In this document: piece after piece, positions 9,014 through 18,380 of the stretch
Numbering within the stretch: position 1 is the stretch's first letter
Layout: each line of letters starts with the position of its first letter
NCBI RefSeq assembly: GCF_902364365.1
Contig: NZ_CABJDN010000001.1
Coordinates: forward strand, 434,001 to 498,000
Reading direction: 5' to 3'
DNA length: 64,000 nt
DNA from: Bacteroides intestinalis
GTDB taxonomy: Bacteria > Bacteroidota > Bacteroidia > Bacteroidales > Bacteroidaceae
Notes under the pieces: generated by a model
Seen by the model: only the letters and a program-made list of their open reading frames with translations
What the model was told of the DNA's origin: nothing
The model's database searches: none
Translations under genes and position numbers: made by a program

Positions 9014-9035
9014 GGATGATGTATTAAGTTAATTA

Positions 9036-10484
9036 TTAGTTCTTATCTTTTCTGATCAACAGGCAGAGTCCGATAAACGTGAACAAAGCGTTGAATATCA
9101 ACAGTTCGTAGCTGAACTGATACCCATTGAACCAGGCTTCCGAATTCTTTTGCAGGATAAAGCAAAGGATAGGGGAGAGGATAGCTACCAATGGGATATA
9201 TTTATCGCGAACCTGTTGTTTCATGAATATACCGAATGCGAATAATCCGAGAATGGGACCGTATGTGTAACTTGCCAGTATATATACGGCATCGATTACA
9301 CTTGTGTTATTCAATAGGTTGAATACGAATATCGTGATACCCATAATTACAGCCATACCAATATGTACCTGCTTGCGTATCTTTACGATTTTTTCTTCTG
9401 TCCTGCCTTTTGTCCCGAGGATATCCACTGTAAAAGAAGTTGTTAAAGCTGTCAGTGCTGATCCGGCAGCGGAATAAGCTGAAGAAATAAGTCCGATGAT
9501 AAACAAGATGCCTACAATTGCAGGAAAGTAGTTACCGGTGGCTATCAATGGGAAGAGTTCATCGCTCTTTTCTACCTGAATGCCCTGGTTACCAGCAAAG
9601 ATGTAAAGCAATACCCCCAGCATCAGGAACAACAGAATTACGAAGAACTGTGATATAACACTCGTAATCATGTTTTTCTGTGAATCTTTGAAGTTCTTGC
9701 AGCTGAGGTTACGTTGCATCATGTCCTGATCCAGTCCTGTCATGGCAATCATTGTGAATGCCCCGGCAAAGAATTGTTTGAAGAAATACTGTTTACTGTT
9801 TACATCGTCAAAGAAGAAGATACGTGACATGTCACTATCTGCAATGGTGCTGATCATACTACTGAGCGACAGATTGAGATCGGAAGCAATATAACTGATG
9901 CAGAGAACTACGGATACCACCAGACAGAATGTTTTGAGTGAATCTGTCCAGATCAGGGATTTTACTCCACCCCGGAAAGTATAGAGCCATACTAATGCTA
10001 CGGTAATAGCTACATTCAAAATGAAAGGTAATCCAAACGGTTCGAATACCAGCAGTTGCAGTGTCAAGCATACGAGAAACAAACGTACTGCAGCTCCCAG
10101 CATCTTAGAAATGAAGAAGAACCATGCGCCTGTCCGGTAGGAAGACATACCAAAACGGTTTTCCAGATATTCATAGATGGATACCAGGTTCATCCGGTAG
10201 AACAGTGGCGTCAATACGAATGCAATGATTAGTTGCCCCGCAACAAATCCCAATACCATTTGCAAGTAACCGAAACTACTGGCAGCTACCATGCCCGGCA
10301 CTGATACATACGTCACTCCGGAGATGCTGGACCCAATCATGGCAAATGCCACAACATGCCAGGCCGATTTACGGTTACCGACGAAGAAACCTGCATTGTC
10401 GGCTTTTCTGCCAGCTATATAGGATATAGTGAACAATATCACAAAATAAGCGGCAATGGTGATAATAACGGATATCGGGCTCAT
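9036..10484 (-). CDS. Sodium:solute symporter (SSS family)
   Basis: The 482-residue polytopic inner-membrane protein has roughly 13 hydrophobic helices. SSS family marks are the early GRKADNAGFFVGNRKSAWHV loop, the GSSISGVTYVSVPGM segment, and the GLDQDMMQRNLSCKNFKDS loop typical of bacterial SSS carriers. It couples sodium entry to uptake of a small solute. It lies between NamZ (41 nt upstream) and the amidase (22 nt downstream), which makes free MurNAc or a related wall sugar the obvious candidate. This is by analogy with murT-type transporters of peptidoglycan-salvaging Bacteroidota; specificity is inference. Confidence 0.88.
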   Translation of the reverse strand: MSPISVIITIAAYFVILFTISYIAGRKADNAGFFVGNRKSAWHVVAFAMIGSSISGVTYVSVPGMVAASSFGYLQMVLGFVAGQLIIAFVLTPLFYRMNLVSIYEYLENRFGMSSYRTGAWFFFISKMLGAAVRLFLVCLTLQLLVFEPFGLPFILNVAITVALVWLYTFRGGVKSLIWTDSLKTFCLVVSVVLCISYIASDLNLSLSSMISTIADSDMSRIFFFDDVNSKQYFFKQFFAGAFTMIAMTGLDQDMMQRNLSCKNFKDSQKNMITSVISQFFVILLFLMLGVLLYIFAGNQGIQVEKSDELFPLIATGNYFPAIVGILFIIGLISSAYSAAGSALTALTTSFTVDILGTKGRTEEKIVKIRKQVHIGMAVIMGITIFVFNLLNNTSVIDAVYILASYTYGPILGLFAFGIFMKQQVRDKYIPLVAILSPILCFILQKNSEAWFNGYQFSYELLIFNALFTFIGLCLLIRKDKN

Positions 10485-10525
10485 ACTATTAATTTACGAT
10501 TGAATGATTTATATCGGTAATAAAC

Positions 10526-11692
10526 TTACTCTTCATAAAGCAGATATGGTTTACGTTGTGTCTTGAACTTTTCAACATCACCTTTCCACATGGCTTTAAT
10601 TTCATCAGCACTTTTTCCTTCTTTAATCATTTTTCGTACATAATCTCTTCCCACTAACAGCTCAAAGAACGGACGGAAGAAATGGTCATCAAGATTCAAG
10701 TTACGGTAGGCGTCAATGACATAGGTTAAATCTATTCCTCGCTTCCAGATTTCCTCATCACTCATATTGCTCAGATCTACTCCATAGCATAGTTTATTCA
10801 ACTGAGGCGGATTCTTTGCTCCGGGAATGCTTCTTGGAGTGAAGCTATAATTATATCCGGTCATATTGGGGTGTCCATACACCTGAAATGGCAGTGAAGT
10901 CCCTCTGCCTAGGCTGACAGGTGTTGCTTCAAAGAAACAAGTGGACGGATATAAATATATCGACTTCATATTTGGCAGATTAGGAGATGGAGGAATTGGC
11001 AACTGATACCTTGTCTGGTGTGTATAGTTCTTACACTTGATAACAGCTAAATCACATTTGCGTGAATCGGGTAACCAGCCTTCTCCATTAATCATTAATG
11101 CAAGTTCCCCTAATGTCATTCCGTGTACAATAGGAATCGGCAACCATCCCACACCTGATTTATATTTCATATCCAGAATAGGACCGTCTACATAGTGTCC
11201 GTTTGGATTGGGGCGGTCTAACAATAAGACTTTTTTATTATATTCTGCACAAACATCCATTAGCCTGCACATTGTTATATAATAGGTATAGAATCGTAGC
11301 CCTACATCTTGTATATCTATTATTAAAATATCGAACTTTTGCATTGAGGCCTTACTTGGCTTCTTATCTTTGCCTTCATAAAGTGAAAGTATAGGTACAC
11401 CCGTTTTTGAGTCTACTGAACTGGATACGTGTTCACCTGCATCTGCATTTCCACGGAATCCATGTTCCGGTGAAAAAATGGCAACTACATTGAACTTATT
11501 TTCCAAAAGGACATCCAATAAATGTTTGTCTCCTATCATTCCTGTATGATTGGAGAATATAGCGATTTTCTTATCTTTTAGGATGGGAAAATACTCGGAA
11601 GTCTGTTCGTCACCCAAAATGATTCGATCTTTTTGCGCTTGACACAAGAAGGCACTGCACAATAAAAGAGTCAGTAGCAGAAGTTTCTTCAT
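10526..11692 (-). CDS. namZ: NamZ-like exo-beta-N-acetylmuramidase (DUF1343, GH171)
   Basis: The ATG at 11692 gives 388 residues starting with a clean signal peptide (MKKLLLLTLLLCSAFLCQAQ). The reading frame is open to 11800, but that extension is AT-rich and lacks a signal, so it is rejected. Family marks are SPEHGFRG (74-81) holding the conserved Glu76, QDVGLRFYTY (128-137), LLLDRPNPNG (156-165) and HGMTLGE (190-196). NamZ enzymes release MurNAc from the non-reducing end of peptide-free glycan fragments. As first gene of the minus-strand operon it would supply MurNAc to the symporter. A minus-strand -7 box TATCTTTG lies at 11728-11735. Confidence 0.92.
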   Translation of the reverse strand: MKKLLLLTLLLCSAFLCQAQKDRIILGDEQTSEYFPILKDKKIAIFSNHTGMIGDKHLLDVLLENKFNVVAIFSPEHGFRGNADAGEHVSSSVDSKTGVPILSLYEGKDKKPSKASMQKFDILIIDIQDVGLRFYTYYITMCRLMDVCAEYNKKVLLLDRPNPNGHYVDGPILDMKYKSGVGWLPIPIVHGMTLGELALMINGEGWLPDSRKCDLAVIKCKNYTHQTRYQLPIPPSPNLPNMKSIYLYPSTCFFEATPVSLGRGTSLPFQVYGHPNMTGYNYSFTPRSIPGAKNPPQLNKLCYGVDLSNMSDEEIWKRGIDLTYVIDAYRNLNLDDHFFRPFFELLVGRDYVRKMIKEGKSADEIKAMWKGDVEKFKTQRKPYLLYEE

Positions 11693-11727
11693 AATAGTAT
11701 TATTGTTAAGGAGGATGTTCGTAGCAA

Positions 11728-11757
11728 CAAAGATAGACTTTATTTTAATATCAAAAA
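11728..11757 (-). promoter_or_regulatory. Candidate Bacteroides-type promoter of the NamZ operon
   Basis: On the minus strand TATCTTTG (11735-11728) fits the TAnnTTTG -7 consensus, about 35 nt before the NamZ ATG. The nearest -33-like TTTTTG (11757-11752) is only 16 nt away, shorter than the usual 18-20, so the -33 assignment is weak. Confidence 0.45.
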
Positions 11758-11868
11758 CACTTATTTTATTATTTTTAGTATTATAATTATTAATTTGCAA
11801 ATAACAGGTTGCTCACCTTAATTTATATGGAGGAAGTGTTTATTTGCTTATTACCCTTTACCTCTTAT

Positions 11869-11914
11869 CTTTGCATAAATTAAATGGCCATTAAATTAAT
11901 GATCATTTAATTAG
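11869..11914. repeat. Left copy of a 46-bp inverted repeat bounding the SusCD/ATPase block
   Basis: This AT-rich element matches the reverse complement of 19703-19748 at 42 of 46 positions, including a perfect run of 28 nt centred on TTAATGATCATTTAATTAG. It lies between the NamZ upstream region and the terminator of the SusCD operon, so it marks the left edge of the inserted-looking block. Confidence 0.8.
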
Positions 11915-11926
11915 ATTAGTAATATA

Positions 11927-11961
11927 AAAGGGGTGAGAGCCAATACAGCTCTCACCCCTTT
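11927..11961 (-). terminator. Intrinsic terminator of the 17963-11985 SusCD operon
   Basis: A perfect 14-bp stem (arms 11927-11940 and 11948-11961, core GGGGTGAGAGC) closes a 7-nt loop and is followed on the minus strand by TTTTATATT. It lies 24 nt after the stop of the lipoprotein gene. Confidence 0.85.
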
Positions 11962-11984
11962 GCGAAGTGAAATCACGAGCGTAT

Positions 11985-12836
11985 TTATAGTGCTGTGAAC
12001 TGGCTTACCGAACTGATTGGCTTGGCCGAACGCATCCCCTTCAGAATATGATGGTAGCGGCGTCCGATGTAACCATTCCAATAGTCGGAATATGATACGT
12101 ACTTGCCGTTTGAGTTCCATACTTGCAAGTCCTGGGTGTATTCACCGTTCTCATCTTGTACTTTTATTTTATAGTCGATGCGGGCATAGCCGCTGGAGTT
12201 GAATATACTCTTTATTACTGTGATGGGCTGCCAACCAGTGCTTTCACCGAAAGCTATAGGAGAACCTATATTTTTCCACTCGCTTTTGCTGCCTTCTTTG
12301 GTGGTGTACTGATACTGGTATTGCAGCTTCAGAGTGCTGTATTCTCCTTCCTTTTCGTAGAGAAAATTGTAGAACTTTACCCAGCAGGTGCTGTCTGTGT
12401 CCATTGTAGTATTGGTTTCGTAAGGGTATCCGTTGTCGAATACGATGGGGTCTTTGTCAAAGTCGTAGACAAACACGTTCTGCTTACCGGAAGTAAGTTT
12501 CGCGTTCTTGTCATAGACCAGTTCAAGGTCGGTTCCTTTGTACAGTTTGATGTTGACATCTCCGGCTGCTGTTGTGTAGAAACGTCCCACGCTGCCCGAG
12601 GGTACAGCATTATATGTGCTGACGACAGCGGCACCGTTGTTCACGTATTCTTGCCTACCGATTTCCATCTTGTAAATGTTGTTTGTAGCAGTAGCGGTTA
12701 CGGGAACGAAATAGTGCAGCTGGATTTCTGCCATATCATTGCTTATTGGAGTGGTCATATACTCTATTTCATGTTTTTCACACGAAACCGCACTCACTGC
12801 AATCAAGCATAGACCTATAAATTTTGTTATCTTCAT
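11985..12836 (-). CDS. Lipoprotein of a SusCD operon, unknown family
   Basis: The 283-residue protein has a lipoprotein signal with lipobox SAVSC (Cys19). A DUF4397-like stretch (GRFYTTAAGDVNIKLYKGTD, about 84-103) is suggestive only. The rest is beta-rich with many aromatic residues, and no catalytic motif is visible. Its place right after SusD (39 nt) and before a terminator is the usual position of a SusE/F-type surface glycan-binding lipoprotein or a small enzyme. I infer an outer-membrane ligand-binding role. It is not a family I recognise firmly. Confidence 0.75.
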   Translation of the reverse strand: MKITKFIGLCLIAVSAVSCEKHEIEYMTTPISNDMAEIQLHYFVPVTATATNNIYKMEIGRQEYVNNGAAVVSTYNAVPSGSVGRFYTTAAGDVNIKLYKGTDLELVYDKNAKLTSGKQNVFVYDFDKDPIVFDNGYPYETNTTMDTDSTCWVKFYNFLYEKEGEYSTLKLQYQYQYTTKEGSKSEWKNIGSPIAFGESTGWQPITVIKSIFNSSGYARIDYKIKVQDENGEYTQDLQVWNSNGKYVSYSDYWNGYIGRRYHHILKGMRSAKPISSVSQFTAL

Positions 12837-12875
12837 AATTGTAGTACTATTAATGATTGTTATTCATACTGATGT

Positions 12876-14753
12876 TTATAAGTTTTCGGGCATTTCTCCG
12901 GGGAATGCGAACCAAGGGATGGAGCATTGGTAATTGTCTGCCGTTCCGCTGATTGGTGTCAACGATTCGAGTGAGGGAACATTCCACATGTATTCCGAGT
13001 TATAACGCGGACGTACTCTGAAACAAGGTGAACCGTAATTGCGGGTGTTGTATTGTCCCTTGCGTCCCTGCACTTGTGCCGGTGCCAGATAGAATCCTTT
13101 ATAGACTTTGGAGTCGTCAGTGTCCCATTTCTGGTCAACCATTGTTTCGGACCATCCGTTACCCAGTTTGGGGTACTCTCCACTATATTGGATGTCATAG
13201 TGGTATTTGCGCATGTCTACCCAAGCTTCATGTGCTCCCCAAGGATATAGGGCTACCCATTTCTGCATCATGATGTGCGACAAGGTCAGTTCATCCGCCG
13301 TCATTCCTTCTACATAAGGACCGTTGGCATATTCGCTGGCCAGAGCGCTGAATAACTCTTTTGTAATCTTATCTCCTCCGGAGGTTTGTCCCGGTGTGCC
13401 TGGATAGATATAGGTTGCCGTGAATTCCAAGTCAGCTTTCACGCCTTCTTTGAAAGCTTGTAATGCGAAGGTCTTCTCTCCCATTTTGTAGTATGTTTCC
13501 GCTGCGCAGAATTTTATTTCCGCATAAGTCATCAGGATGTAAGGGGCGTCATCACGGTAAATCCATTTGCCCTTTCCGTCGTTTACGTCTCCCTGATACT
13601 GTGAAGTGGCATTTCGTCCGTAGAAGGAGGGCGTGGTTCCAATAGGACCGCTTGTGCTGGTAAAGGTACTTCCGTAGTAGTGGTAGGATTTCACACTGTC
13701 TGCATCGTTGATGTCCTCGTAGTCGGCGTTATCGGTGGTGGCCAATTTCACGGCCATACGTGGGTCATAGTGGCCTGCAACGTCTTTCAGTGTATCGCAG
13801 ACAATCTGTCCTTCTGCCAGTTCATACGGATAATAGTCTTGGTTCTCTACACGGTATTTCTCGCCCGTTGTTTCATCGTACTTGGGTATGCTGCCCGTCA
13901 TTACCTGCACGGCATATTCGTGCTGAAAATAAGAGCGTGACAAGTTGCCTCTGTAAGTTCCCCAGAAATTGTTGTACGTAGATTCTGCCGAACTTTCCCC
14001 TTTTCCTTCCACGGATACGGTAGCATCATCTGCCGGGCTTTGGAAAGCTTTTCCGGCACATTCTATCAGTTCCAGGGCATATTTGTTCACAAAGTCACTC
14101 TTGTTGGAGAGGGAAGCCAGATTGCGCACGATGACAGAATAGGCAAACTTAATCCATTTGTCTTTGTCTCCTTTGTAAATCCAGTCGTTGCTACTGATTT
14201 TGGAGCCATAGCTATGGATATCTTCCCGTTCAAGGTATTCAATGGCCTTGTATGCCCATTCCCTTACTTGTGCATAAATATCCTCTTGGCTGTCATAGTG
14301 GTGAGAAAGCTGGTCGGGGGTAAAGGCTTCTTTCATGGGAAGTTCCCCATGATATTTTGTGAGCTTGTCCCAACTGAACGCTTTGATGGCAAGGCCTATG
14401 CCGGCCAGTCTCCATTCTTCATTGGCAACGGACTGGTTGATGAGGTTCTCCAGATTCATGCCTTGCAGCCAGTATACCATCCGCCAAAGTTCACCGCCTG
14501 CATCGGAGCCACTGGTATAATAGTTGTTGGCGAAATTTGTATAGGAGCTGGTTCCCATCATCTGTGTCAACGGTCCTACGGCACGTATGTCGTAGTAGAT
14601 ACTCTGGTAATTCTGGATGATACCGGACAGATACAGATATCCTTCTATATAGTCGGGAGCATCCACATTGTTGTTGACATCCAGATAGTCGTCGCAACTA
14701 GTGTTGAACGACAGCACTGTTGCCAGTATTGCTATGATTGAAAGTTTCTTCAT
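12876..14753 (-). CDS. SusD/RagB-type outer-membrane nutrient-binding lipoprotein (SusD-like_2 type)
   Basis: A 625-residue lipoprotein with lipobox NTSC (Cys20) followed by DDYLDVNNNVDAP, an opening typical of the second SusD-like family. Tetratricopeptide-like helices follow, and the conserved C-terminal region contains ILMTYAEIKFCAAETYYKMG and ALYPWGAHEAWVDMRKY. SusD proteins form the lid of the SusC channel and bind the imported ligand at the surface. It lies 33 nt downstream of its SusC partner and 39 nt upstream of the lipoprotein. The imported substrate is not readable from sequence. The two other SusD proteins in the window belong to the more common RagB branch. Confidence 0.92.
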   Translation of the reverse strand: MKKLSIIAILATVLSFNTSCDDYLDVNNNVDAPDYIEGYLYLSGIIQNYQSIYYDIRAVGPLTQMMGTSSYTNFANNYYTSGSDAGGELWRMVYWLQGMNLENLINQSVANEEWRLAGIGLAIKAFSWDKLTKYHGELPMKEAFTPDQLSHHYDSQEDIYAQVREWAYKAIEYLEREDIHSYGSKISSNDWIYKGDKDKWIKFAYSVIVRNLASLSNKSDFVNKYALELIECAGKAFQSPADDATVSVEGKGESSAESTYNNFWGTYRGNLSRSYFQHEYAVQVMTGSIPKYDETTGEKYRVENQDYYPYELAEGQIVCDTLKDVAGHYDPRMAVKLATTDNADYEDINDADSVKSYHYYGSTFTSTSGPIGTTPSFYGRNATSQYQGDVNDGKGKWIYRDDAPYILMTYAEIKFCAAETYYKMGEKTFALQAFKEGVKADLEFTATYIYPGTPGQTSGGDKITKELFSALASEYANGPYVEGMTADELTLSHIMMQKWVALYPWGAHEAWVDMRKYHYDIQYSGEYPKLGNGWSETMVDQKWDTDDSKVYKGFYLAPAQVQGRKGQYNTRNYGSPCFRVRPRYNSEYMWNVPSLESLTPISGTADNYQCSIPWFAFPGEMPENL

Positions 14754-14786
14754 AATTTGTATACTTTAGTTTGATAACCGGATTGT

Positions 14787-17700
14787 TTAGTTGAAAGTCA
14801 GGCTGATGCCGAATGATATGCTGCGCGGGTTAGGAAGCGACCATACATCGTATCCTTCTCCACCGGTGCCGCCTGCTGCGGCCGATACGGTGTTGCCCAC
14901 TGCATCGATGCCCGAGTAGTTGGTCCATGTACAGAGATCATTGCCGCACAGATAAATATTAGCATTGCTGATTAGGCCGCTGAACATTCTCTTCAGATAC
15001 TTGCCGGGTACTGTGTAAGACAAGCGCAGCTCTTGCAGACGCAGATAATTGACGTCTTTCTCAAGCCAGTCCTCATCGCCTCCACCATAAATGGAACTTC
15101 CATAGGTCTTGTAATCCACAGCTATCGTATTTTTAGTGGGATTGGCACTGTTTTCGTTTCCATCCTTCAGTACGCCGTTGAATACGACCGGGCCGCTTTC
15201 GCGCAGTTTCACGGATTCCCAGCTGGTGCCGGTGGTCATCATGGAGCGTTTCGTGCCGTTCACTACGGTTGCTTTGTAGCGGCCGGCAAACATAGCGGAG
15301 AGGCGGAATCCTTTCCACGTCAAGGCAGTGGTAAGTCCATAGCGCAGTTTCGGCTCACGGTTGCCGATGACGCTCCAGGTCTCGTCGACCAGCGGAAGTC
15401 CGGTGGTGGGGTCAATGAGGATGTCGCCGTTTTCGTTGCGTGTATAGGCACGTCCGGTAAGGGTCGTAACAGGGTTACCCACCATGATGCCATTTCTGAT
15501 GTTTCCTGAGTTCCACGTATAGGCATTGTAGTATTCACTCACGTTTTCGGGCAGATATACGACTTCCGAGTCAGTTTGCGATAAATTGACTCCTACATTC
15601 CAGCGCAGTCCGTTCCGGTTGATGATGTCTCCGTCGATGTGTGCTTCCCAACCCCAGGTGTTGAATGTGCCTACATTCATGTTGTTCAGGATGAATCCGG
15701 TGGCATAGCTCAGTCGGAAGCCCTTTACGATTTGGTCGGCACAGTGTGTATGGAAGTATGTAAAGTCTGCCACTATGCGGTCGTTGAGGAAGCGGCCTTC
15801 AAATCCTGCTTCCCAGGAGGTCGTCATTTCAGGTTTCAGGTTCTTGTTGGGGCCGGTATAGCCGTAATTGTAACCTCCTCCCTGCATTCCGGTCGGTTCC
15901 AGCTCCGGGTCAATCTCCAGTGGTCCTGCATCTTTGCCGACCTGTGCTATGGAGCCTCGGAGTTTCAGGTAGCTGATGGCTTTATTGTCTTTCAGGAATG
16001 GGAGTTCTGTGGCCACGAATGCCAGTTCTGCTGCCGGATAGAAGTAAGAGTTGTTCTCCTTGGGCAGGGTAGACGACCAGTCGTTACGGGCACGCAGCGT
16101 AAGGAATGCCATGTTGTTGTAACCAAACTCGGCTTGTGCGGAGATGGCCTGTACACGGCGCTTGGTAGTGCGCTTCTTAGCACTGATGGTGGTGGCATCG
16201 CAGTTATTGATGGACTGGAAGTCGGGGACTGCAAAGTTCGAACCATAAGTGGACAGGCGGGTGACGCCATTTTCTATCTGGTGATAACCGACTTGGGCAT
16301 TGAAAGTCATTTTCTTGTTGAAGAATTCGTTGTTATACCCTGCCAGGATGTTGAGGGTAGGGTCGGAGAAGTTGGACTTTGACAGGTTGTAGGAACCGGA
16401 ACCTGCATTATTGTTCGAGTAATAAGGATGGTTTGAAGTCTCAAATGTCTGGGTGCCCACGTCCCAACCCACTTGTGCACGGATAAATACCTGCTTGATG
16501 GGATTGATGGTGATAGCGGCATTGGAGAGAAAGCGGTCGGACTCATCATAATATTTGTTTCTGTAAAGTCCGAAGAGAGGATTCAGTAAGTCCGTGTCGG
16601 TATAGTAGTCCGGCAGGCGCATGTGCGACTGGTCTGTGTCGAGATAGTTTGCCATATTATCCACCATGGGCCATCTCATGGCCAGATATAGCGGGCCGGA
16701 TGTTCCACGCAATGCCTTTGTGTTGGTAGTGGAAGTATACTGCATGGAAGCCTCAAACTTCAGCCACTTTGTAATATCCGCTTTACCCGATAGAGAAAGG
16801 TTGGTGCGACCGTAGTCAGTGGTTTTTATGATACCGGTCTGGTCGAGGAAAGAAGCGGCTGCACGGAGCGTTGATTTTTCGCTTCCTGCTTCCACGGCAA
16901 TGTTGTGCTTGCTGGTGAATCCGGTTTGCAGCACGGCATCGATGTTGTCGTATAGGGCTGTTCCTTCCGGATAGAGCCCACCGTATCGGTTGGTATAGTA
17001 ATAGTTGGTGGTGCCGTATGCGCCCTGTGCATATTTGTCTTGCATTTCAGGGTAACCATACGATTTGTCCCAGCGGAAACTGTTGCTATAAGTCACCCGT
17101 CCCTTGCCGGAAGTCCCTTTCTTGGTGGTGATGATGATGGCACCGTTGGAAGCGTCCGATCCGTAAAGCGCGGCGGCGGCAGCGCCTTTCAGTACGGTCA
17201 TGGATTCTATGTCCTCGGGGTTGAAGTCATTTCCGCGTGATGCAAAGTCCAAGTTACGGCTGCTGAAACTTTCACCGGCATCGGCAAATGCGGTCGGGTC
17301 GAAAGTTGAGTTGTTCATGGGGATACCGTCCACTACATATAGCGGCTGGTTGCTGCCCGAAATGGAAGTGATGCTTCTCAGTGTGACTGTGGTTGAAGAA
17401 CCTGGTGCTCCACCACTGGACGATACGTTCATGCCCGATACACGTCCTTGCAGTGCTGAAATGAAGTTGTCGCGTCCGGACTCAATGATATCGGCCGCCT
17501 TAACGTTCTGTACGGATGAACCTACGGAGCGTGCCACACGTTTCATACCAAATTCTGCTGTAATCTCTACTTCGCCCAATACATTGGCATCTTCTTCCAG
17601 TGTGATGGTTAACGATCTTTGTTTCCCTATTTCTACCGTTTTTGTTTTGTATCCAATATAAGATATGTTCAACTTGTCTCCCGGTGAAACAGATAATGTG

Positions 17701-17963
17701 AATTTTCCGTTAACATCTGTAATGGTGCCTTTATTTGTACTGCCTTTTACCACAACATTGACACCGATAATAGGTTCTCCGGTGCTGTCCACTACCAAAC
17801 CCGTAACAGTGACAACTTGTGATTGCTCTGTCACTCCTGCAACAGCACTTGGTACTGTTGCAGAAGCCATAACATTACCGCTACTTAATAACAGTGAACT
17901 AATAGCCACTGCCGTGAGGAATTTGCTGTGTGTTAATCCTCTTTTTTTGCGATCTTCATTCAT
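14787..17963 (-). CDS. SusC/RagA-type TonB-dependent outer-membrane transporter, copy 1
   Basis: The product has 1058 residues. It starts MNEDRKKRGLTHSK and has a long signal peptide to about residue 34. A carboxypeptidase-D regulatory-like domain follows (about 50-125, VTGLVVDSTGEPIIGVNVVV), then a plug domain with the SusC signature LYGSDASNGAIIITTKKG, then the 22-strand barrel ending in a terminal aromatic-type strand (FGISLTFN). It imports oligomers across the outer membrane using TonB energy. Instead of the usual VVVVGYGTQKK linker it has EVEITAEFGMKRVARSVG. By eye its DNA is richer in GC than the other two susC genes, consistent with separate origin. It has the shared susC leader. Confidence 0.94.
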   Translation of the reverse strand: MNEDRKKRGLTHSKFLTAVAISSLLLSSGNVMASATVPSAVAGVTEQSQVVTVTGLVVDSTGEPIIGVNVVVKGSTNKGTITDVNGKFTLSVSPGDKLNISYIGYKTKTVEIGKQRSLTITLEEDANVLGEVEITAEFGMKRVARSVGSSVQNVKAADIIESGRDNFISALQGRVSGMNVSSSGGAPGSSTTVTLRSITSISGSNQPLYVVDGIPMNNSTFDPTAFADAGESFSSRNLDFASRGNDFNPEDIESMTVLKGAAAAALYGSDASNGAIIITTKKGTSGKGRVTYSNSFRWDKSYGYPEMQDKYAQGAYGTTNYYYTNRYGGLYPEGTALYDNIDAVLQTGFTSKHNIAVEAGSEKSTLRAAASFLDQTGIIKTTDYGRTNLSLSGKADITKWLKFEASMQYTSTTNTKALRGTSGPLYLAMRWPMVDNMANYLDTDQSHMRLPDYYTDTDLLNPLFGLYRNKYYDESDRFLSNAAITINPIKQVFIRAQVGWDVGTQTFETSNHPYYSNNNAGSGSYNLSKSNFSDPTLNILAGYNNEFFNKKMTFNAQVGYHQIENGVTRLSTYGSNFAVPDFQSINNCDATTISAKKRTTKRRVQAISAQAEFGYNNMAFLTLRARNDWSSTLPKENNSYFYPAAELAFVATELPFLKDNKAISYLKLRGSIAQVGKDAGPLEIDPELEPTGMQGGGYNYGYTGPNKNLKPEMTTSWEAGFEGRFLNDRIVADFTYFHTHCADQIVKGFRLSYATGFILNNMNVGTFNTWGWEAHIDGDIINRNGLRWNVGVNLSQTDSEVVYLPENVSEYYNAYTWNSGNIRNGIMVGNPVTTLTGRAYTRNENGDILIDPTTGLPLVDETWSVIGNREPKLRYGLTTALTWKGFRLSAMFAGRYKATVVNGTKRSMMTTGTSWESVKLRESGPVVFNGVLKDGNENSANPTKNTIAVDYKTYGSSIYGGGDEDWLEKDVNYLRLQELRLSYTVPGKYLKRMFSGLISNANIYLCGNDLCTWTNYSGIDAVGNTVSAAAGGTGGEGYDVWSLPNPRSISFGISLTFN

Positions 17964-18158
17964 AAAAGATTGATGATTTTAATAGTAATTAAATGTTTTC
18001 TTTGAAATTAAAATAGGGATAGTTAGTTCAAGAATAACCGACGATTATTCCCTTTGATCATATATTTTCTTCTCCATAGGCATTTCCTCTATTTACAGGT
18101 TTAACTTATATTTCATCTCTCTTATTCTTTTTAGGCATACTCCAAGTTCCAAGAGAAC
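17964..18158 (-). promoter_or_regulatory. Conserved susC leader, copy 1
   Basis: About 195 nt upstream of the ATG, starting at the palindrome GTTCTCTTGGAAC (18158-18146). Blocks shared with the other two leaders include AGAGAGATGAAATATAAGTT, AAACCT, GCCTATGGA and CATCAATCTTTTATGAATG. Further upstream on the same strand, ACATATCTTTTAG (about 18174-18162) may be the -7 region, with TTTG 18 nt before it. Confidence 0.75.
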
Positions 18159-18289
18159 ATTGCTAAAAGATATGTAGTAATAAAGATGAGCAAAAAACGT
18201 GTTGGTCCTGAATATCACCTATAGTAATAGCTGATAAGGTTAAAAAATGCCATATAGAATATGTTGAGAGAATAATTATCCGATTATTA

Positions 18290-18320
18290 TTTGTTTATGT
18301 TCCGATTATTGGTAGCTTTG
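18290..18320 (+). promoter_or_regulatory. Strong Bacteroides promoter of the AAA+ ATPase gene
   Basis: TTTG at 18290-18293, a 19-nt spacer, and TAGCTTTG at 18313-18320 match the -33/-7 consensus exactly. Transcription should begin near 18327, about 50 nt before the ATG at 18381. Confidence 0.75.
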
Positions 18321-18369
18321 CCAAAAACAGAAACCTGTTTTGTGTGATAATGCCAATAATCGGAACATA
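18296..18369. repeat. Perfect 17-bp inverted repeat over promoter spacer and leader
   Basis: TATGTTCCGATTATTGG (18296-18312) fills the spacer between -33 and -7, and its exact reverse complement lies at 18353-18369 in the expected leader RNA. A third, partial copy (ATCCGATTATTA) lies about 18 nt upstream of the left arm. The layout suits a dimeric repressor bound at operator pairs, possibly the ATPase operon's own control; this is inference. Confidence 0.7.
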
Positions 18370-18380
18370 AGACTGTAGCT

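Noticed and set aside
11693..11800. Longer N-terminus for NamZ starting at 11800
   Set aside because: The added 36 residues are AT-driven and polar, and they would hide the clear signal peptide starting at 11692; a -7 box lies inside this stretch.
11860..11880. Plus-strand promoter from TATCTTTG near 11867
   Set aside because: No plus-strand gene follows; the match overlaps the boundary repeat and is probably by chance.
15639..16382. Plus-strand open frame of 247 codons, and similar long plus-strand frames at 14040-14741 and 12123-12812
   Set aside because: All are shadows of the SusC1, SusD1 and lipoprotein genes on the minus strand; none has a signal or recognisable domain.
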